Positions 60,298 through 64,000 of a stretch of DNA of 64,000 bases are shown here, piece by piece. Origin of the DNA: DASRAA01 sp963814165. Lineage in GTDB: Bacteria; Acidobacteriota; Terriglobia; Terriglobales; Acidobacteriaceae. A program made the translations under genes and the position numbers. The stretch spans positions 496,001 to 560,000 of the forward strand of contig CAWFBW010000008.1 of the NCBI GenBank assembly GCA_963814165.1, written 5' to 3'. The stretch's first letter is position 1, and each line of letters begins with the position of its first letter. The notes beneath the pieces are model-generated. The model was not told where the DNA came from, made no database searches, and was given only the letters and a program-made list of their open reading frames with translations.

Positions 60298-60337
60298 CTG
60301 GCTTGCCGATCATGTATCTCAACCTGGAACATGTAAG

Positions 60338-61372
60338 ATGACCCACGAGGCAATGTGCTGCGTTCAACCCACTTTTTCCGTCGTTATTGTGACTTGGAAC
60401 GCAAAGAGAGTCACCCTGGAGTGTCTGGACTCCCTGTCCGAGCTGGAGGGCAGCCTCCCGAGTGAGATCATCGTGGTCGACAATGCTTCCAGCGATGGCA
60501 CTCCGGAAGCCATTAACGAGGGATTTCCTCAAGTACGAGTCATCCGGAATCAATCCAATCTCGGCTTTGCCAAGGCAAACAATATCGGTATTGCCGCAAG
60601 CACGACCAAGTATATCGGTCTGCTTAATTCCGACGTCGTCGTCCCTCCCCGCTGCTTCGCTCCAATGTTGAGTTACATGGAAAACCATCACGATATCGGC
60701 GTTTTGGGTCCCAAGATGATCGGCCCGAATGGTGGAGTCGGCCACTCGGTCAAAAGATTTCCAACGGTCTGGAATAGCCTCTGCTGCGCCCTCGGACTTA
60801 ACAGGGTTTTCAAGCATTCATCCATCTTCAGTGGCTATATGATGGAGGGCTTTCCGTACGACCGAGTCGAGGACGTGGAAGTGCTGGCAGGCTGGTTTTG
60901 GATGGTACGACGGGGTGCCCTCGAACAAGTCGGCGGTTTAGATGAACATTTTTTCATGTATGGAGAAGATATGGACTGGTGCCGTCGATTTCACAGCGCC
61001 GGGTGGCGGGTTGTCTTTTATCCCGAAGCTGAGGCCATGCACTATGGCGCCGCAAGTTCCGCTCAGGCGCCGACGAGGTTCTACGTTGAAATGCAACGGG
61101 CAAACCAGCAATATTTCAGGAAACACTACGGCCGGCTCGGCGAGGTTGGATATGTTGCGACCAGATCGATCCACGAAATCGTTCGACTCTTGGCGTATGG
61201 GGCGGTCTATTTCACAAATAAAAGCAGCCGGTCGCGGGCTTCATTCAGGCTAATGAGGAGCCTAGCATGTCTAGCAAGCCTGACAGGAGTAACACAGCTT
61301 GTGCGGGGTCGGCGCAGCGAATCGGGCAGCTCAGATCTCTCGTCTGTGTGGCTTCCGCGAAATCGGCCCTGA
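60338..61372 (+). CDS. Family 2 glycosyltransferase, rhamnosyltransferase-like
   Basis: 344 aa. TFSVVIVTWNAKRVTLECLD, EIIVVDNASSDGTPEAI, NLGFAKANNIGIAASTTKYIGLLNSDVVV, then LAGWFWMVRRGALEQVGGLDEHFFMYGEDMDWCRR. This is the pattern of WbbL-type (dTDP-rhamnosyl) transferases, although the donor sugar is not proven. The FMYGEDMD block holds the catalytic acid. The C-terminal 80 residues include a weakly hydrophobic stretch (IVRLLAYGAVYFTN) for membrane association. Third glycosyltransferase of the operon. Confidence 0.88.
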   Translation: MTHEAMCCVQPTFSVVIVTWNAKRVTLECLDSLSELEGSLPSEIIVVDNASSDGTPEAINEGFPQVRVIRNQSNLGFAKANNIGIAASTTKYIGLLNSDVVVPPRCFAPMLSYMENHHDIGVLGPKMIGPNGGVGHSVKRFPTVWNSLCCALGLNRVFKHSSIFSGYMMEGFPYDRVEDVEVLAGWFWMVRRGALEQVGGLDEHFFMYGEDMDWCRRFHSAGWRVVFYPEAEAMHYGAASSAQAPTRFYVEMQRANQQYFRKHYGRLGEVGYVATRSIHEIVRLLAYGAVYFTNKSSRSRASFRLMRSLACLASLTGVTQLVRGRRSESGSSDLSSVWLPRNRP

Positions 61373-61420
61373 AGCGAGCTCACGCAATGCAACTGCATTC
61401 TGGAGATGGCGCCCTAGCTC

Positions 61421-62470
61421 ATGCGTACATACGAACTTGATCCTCTCCGAGACCCGCGCTGGAATGAGTTGGTCCGAGAGCACGTTCACGGGTCCGTGTT
61501 TCATAGCTCAAGTTGGCTGGAAACATTGCGCAGGACCTACGATTACGATCCTGTGGTGATTTCAACTTGTGCTCCAGATGAACCTCTAACGAACGGCATG
61601 GTCTTCTGTCGCGTCAAAAGCTGGCTGACGGGCCACCGTTTAATATCATTGCCCTTTTCGGATCACTGCCAACCCCTAGTGGAAACCGGCGACACACTGA
61701 CGCTTTTTCTCTCCAATCTTACGGAGCAAATGAATCAGAAGAGATGGAAGTACATCGAGCTCAGGCCAATGCTGTCTTCGGGTTCCGAACTGGAACAGCG
61801 ACCCTGCTTCTCGAAGGGCGAGGAGTTCTACTTTCATAAACTCGACCTCCGGCCCGATCTGGAGACGATCTTTCCCAACTTCCATAAGAGTTGTGTGCAG
61901 AGGAAAATTCAGCGCGGTGAGCGTGAGAACCTAGAGTATGAAGCAGGACGTTCAGAGCGAATTCTAGGTAAGTTTTACAGCTTGTTGTTGCTTACGCGAC
62001 GTCGACATCAGCTTCCTCCCCAGCCTCTGTCATGGTTTCGAAATCTCGTGGAGTGCCTCGGCGACCATCTAACTATCCGCGTCGTATCCAAGGACGGTCA
62101 GCCGATCGCCAGCATTCTGACCCTATTTTTCAAGAAATCTCTCGTCTACAAATACGGCTGCTCGGACGCGAGGTTCCACAACCTGGGTGGGATGCCGCTT
62201 CTTTTTTGGAAAGCAATTCAAGAGGGCAAAGCGTTGGGAGCCCATGAACTCGACTTGGGCCGCTCCGAGATGGATAACCCTGGCCTCGTGAATTTCAAGG
62301 AACACCTGGGCGCAAGGGCCTCAAAATTGGTATATCTCAGAATCGAGCGACACTTATCCCGCCCAGCGACCATGGATTGGAAGGTCCGCTGCGGGCGGAA
62401 GGCTATTTCGCATATGCCGGATGCTTTCTTGAGACTCCTTGCCAACCGTTTCTACCGACATGTCGGTTAG
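61421..62470 (+). CDS. FemAB-like GNAT acyltransferase, PEP-CTERM locus-associated
   Basis: 349 aa resembling the FemAB-family proteins linked to PEP-CTERM/exosortase loci. Features: GSVFHSSSWLETLRRTYDYDP near residue 25, a first acyltransferase half with LISLPFSDHCQPL, KWKYIELRPM, then KSCVQRKIQRGERENLEYE and a second GNAT-like half IASILTLFFKKSLVYKYGCSDARFHNLGGMPLLFWKAI, ending ELDLGRSEMDNPGLVNFKEHLGAR. FemAB relatives move amino acids from tRNA to a carrier; here it may modify the polysaccharide. That is inference. It is the last gene of the operon. Confidence 0.85.
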   Translation: MRTYELDPLRDPRWNELVREHVHGSVFHSSSWLETLRRTYDYDPVVISTCAPDEPLTNGMVFCRVKSWLTGHRLISLPFSDHCQPLVETGDTLTLFLSNLTEQMNQKRWKYIELRPMLSSGSELEQRPCFSKGEEFYFHKLDLRPDLETIFPNFHKSCVQRKIQRGERENLEYEAGRSERILGKFYSLLLLTRRRHQLPPQPLSWFRNLVECLGDHLTIRVVSKDGQPIASILTLFFKKSLVYKYGCSDARFHNLGGMPLLFWKAIQEGKALGAHELDLGRSEMDNPGLVNFKEHLGARASKLVYLRIERHLSRPATMDWKVRCGRKAISHMPDAFLRLLANRFYRHVG

Positions 62471-62766
62471 CCTCATGTCGCAATTCAGTCTCACGAACGA
62501 AGCTTTTCGCATCTGGACTGGGATGATGCCGTTCCACCGCAAGTCGACCCTTGCATTCGTAATGACTGTGGATACGAGTGGGAAGTCACGATACTGGACC
62601 GACCGCCTGAGAGCGGCCGGAGCGCGCCAGCAGTCTGATCATGCTTGGATGGGACCGCATAGATTCCAGCCCGGTCGCGTCGGCCTCCTCCGGGTTATGC
62701 GGAGAATAAGGCCATTATTTTCCGCTTGTCATGCGTCGACGTTCTTCTCTTTGCGGCGAATGGCCG
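62471..62766. other. Gap between the exopolysaccharide operon and the minus-strand nuclease cassette
   Basis: No convincing gene. A plus-strand frame beginning at ATG 62475 runs through the gap and into the HNH gene without recognisable motifs; I do not annotate it. No terminator hairpin was found after the FemAB-like gene. Confidence 0.35.
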
Positions 62767-62997
62767 TCAGATGGGCCGATGAATCCGTTCGTGGCATTCA
62801 GCGCATAGCGTGATCAGATTCGGCTCGTCGTCATCCCCCGCTTGGCTGCGAAAAGTGAGGTGGTGCACTTGCAACTGCCGCATGGTGCCGCAGATCTGGC
62901 AGCGCCAGCCGTCGCGCTCCATCACTTGCCGATGCAGTTCCCGGTAGCTGGTCGCATCGAGTCTAATTCGCGGCGCTTTGACGCGGATCTTCTTCAC
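62767..62997 (-). CDS. HNH endonuclease
   Basis: 76 aa from GTG 62997, whose last two bases overlap the stop of the upstream gene (GTGA, 4-bp overlap). It is an HNH nuclease: IRLDATSYRELHRQVMERDGW, first zinc knuckle CQICG, histidine motif LQVHHLTFRSQAGDDDEPN, second knuckle LCAECHERIH. The frame continues upstream to 63150, but only inside the previous gene. Small stand-alone HNH proteins of this length nick or cut DNA and are common in mobile elements. Its tight coupling suggests joint function with the next gene. Confidence 0.85.
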   Translation of the reverse strand: MKKIRVKAPRIRLDATSYRELHRQVMERDGWRCQICGTMRQLQVHHLTFRSQAGDDDEPNLITLCAECHERIHRPI

Positions 62998-63693
62998 GAG
63001 ACTTTCCGGTTGACCTCCGACAGAAAGGCTTCCTGTTGGGGACCGGGCAGGAATCTGTAATAGCGGGAGATTGAGTTCAGAAGAATGTCCGGATTGCTTC
63101 CGTCCATGCAGGCGCCGGCCAGGAAGTCGGCGCAGATCATCTCCAGGCAATAGCCGCGGGATTTGTCGGAGCCGAGCATCAAGGCTGCGGTTTCAATCGC
63201 CTGCTCGATAACCGGGACCTGGCTCTTGTAGACCTTGAAAAAAATCAGCTCCGACGGCTCGCTGTCCTTGCCAGTCAGCTCCTTTTCGACCTCGCGCTTG
63301 AATTCCTCTTTCGGCAGGTGCCGGGCTTTGTGCAACCAGGTTGCACTTTCGAAGTGCTGACCCTGCCGACGCGCTAGCTTGGCCAGTTCCAGTCCCTTGG
63401 TCCATCCCACCTGCCTTCAGATCTTTCCGTACCTGTGGCGGCAAGCGTTCGTGAATCGACATGAGGTAGTAGGCCTTCCTTCGGGATTCGGGAAAGCGAT
63501 TCTCCAGGAAGTCGTCAAAAGACTTCAGGTTCTCCAGTCGCCAGTACTGTCCGGCACGAACTTCGCAGAGGTATTTGCCGAGCTCGACGAACTTGCTATC
63601 GCGCTCGCTCTCGTGCCGCGCCTCCCACGCAAGTATCTCGTCGATCTTGCTGAGAACCAGTAGAGCACGGCGGCGATTCAATTTCGGCGGCAT
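62994..63693 (-). CDS. Protein of unknown family, frameshifted
   Basis: About 232 aa in two frames joined near 63405. It starts at ATG 63693 (MPPKLNRRRALLVLSKIDEI) and reads GKYLCEVRAGQYWRLENLKSFDDFLENRFPESRRKAYYLMSIHERLPP, then, after the shift, WTKGLELAKLARRQGQHFES and FKREVEKELTGKDSEPSEL, ending QEAFLSEVNRKVS. The N-terminal part looks like a helical DNA-binding region, rich in Arg/Lys with an aromatic-charged helix pair. I do not recognise the family. Its ends overlap both nuclease genes, so it is part of a three-gene unit. Confidence 0.7.
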
Positions 63694-64000
63694 CGGCGGA
63701 CACCCAGTAAGCAAGTTCGTCAAACAGACCAAGATCAACTCCCGGCTTGCGCAACAGTGCCGAATCGACCAAATCCTTATGATCGAGACAGAGCCCGACA
63801 AAGGGACAGGTGGTATACGGGTTCTGTGGAAAGCGGATGCCACTGTGCGGCAGGAACATCCCGGCCTCGATGCTGCGAACTGCATCATCCACGAGGTTCT
63901 CGAAGTCGCGCGCTGTTCGTCAGTGATCGTCGCCCGCAGATACTGCACCTCGACCGTGCGCTTGCGGACGAAAACGACTTGCGCCACTTCGTCGATCCCC
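63596..64000 (-). CDS. PD-(D/E)XK-like nuclease, C-terminal part (5' end beyond window)
   Basis: Partial gene running off the right edge, with one frameshift near 63895. It reads EVAQVVFVRKRTVEVQYLRATITDEQR, then DFENLVDDAVRSIEAGMFLPHSG and NPYTTCPFVGLCLDHKDLVDSALL. The ending, a helix with DDAVRSIEAG before a CPFVGLC cysteine pair, resembles the C-terminus of RecB/Cas4-type PD-(D/E)XK nucleases; the catalytic residues would lie outside the window. The 3' end is uncertain, since the frame overlaps the next gene by 98 bp. The assignment is tentative. Confidence 0.6.

Noticed and set aside
62475..62813. Plus-strand frame after the FemAB-like gene
   Set aside because: No recognisable motifs and it overlaps the well-supported HNH gene on the other strand.

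Overview
The window looks like chromosome from an Acidobacteriota bacterium, probably class Terriglobia and probably a metagenome or draft assembly. The markers are a VWFA-related protein of the acidobacterial type, an 852-aa ADOP-type (acidobacterial duplicated orphan permease) MacB-like permease, a PEP-CTERM/exosortase locus with PrsK/PrsR, GC-rich DNA and short hairpin repeats. Family calls rest on reading the translated sequence; no database search was possible.

Layout. 1-26 kb is mostly housekeeping and envelope genes: cold shock protein, MarR regulator, queG, DUF72, ubiX, larB, purB, a glutaredoxin-like protein, a 5' nucleotidase, clpC, a LolCDE-type exporter, an isoprenylcysteine methyltransferase-like membrane protein, a secreted beta-propeller protein, a VapBC pair, an S55 (SpoIVB-type) peptidase, VWFA and CBM9-like secreted proteins, a VOC protein, an acyl-CoA dehydrogenase, an alpha/beta hydrolase, the ADOP permease and a MerR-TPR protein. 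26.8-32.7 kb is a mobile island: tRNA-Thr(CGT), a truncated tyrosine recombinase facing its 3' end, and a type I restriction-modification operon hsdM-hsdS-hsdR joined by 4-bp ATGA overlaps, with hsdS badly damaged. 33.1-62.5 kb is a large exopolysaccharide/exosortase locus. Its minus-strand half holds a TPR lipoprotein (PrsT-like), a PEP-CTERM substrate protein, PrsR, PrsK, an exosortase and a LuxR-type regulator. Its plus-strand half runs NusG-like factor, an unusual bacterial enhancer-binding-type regulator, Wzz, XrtA-associated ATPase, tyrosine kinase, initiating sugar transferase, three UDP-diacetamido-uronic acid pathway enzymes (WlbA/WlbB/WbpE-like), beta-helix protein, Wzx flippase, glycosyltransferases, O-antigen ligase/polymerase and a FemAB-like protein. 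62.7-64 kb is an unfamiliar minus-strand cassette: HNH nuclease, a protein of unknown family, and a partial PD-(D/E)XK-like nuclease.

How it fits together. The plus-strand operon has what is needed to start (sugar transferase), build (glycosyltransferases), flip (Wzx), polymerise (ligase/Wzy), size (Wzz plus tyrosine kinase) and decorate an exopolysaccharide. The minus-strand genes supply sorting of PEP-CTERM proteins and a PrsK/PrsR two-component system. A strong -24/-12 (sigma-54) promoter lies in front of the only PEP-CTERM substrate, as expected for control by PrsR. Two other regulators in the locus carry receiver domains that have lost the phosphorylated aspartate.

Data quality. At least 25 apparent frameshifts interrupt otherwise well conserved genes in 1-32.6 kb and after 59.9 kb, while 33.1-59.9 kb has none that I can see. 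Most are probably consensus indels rather than true pseudogenes. I give merged gene spans and say where the frame changes.
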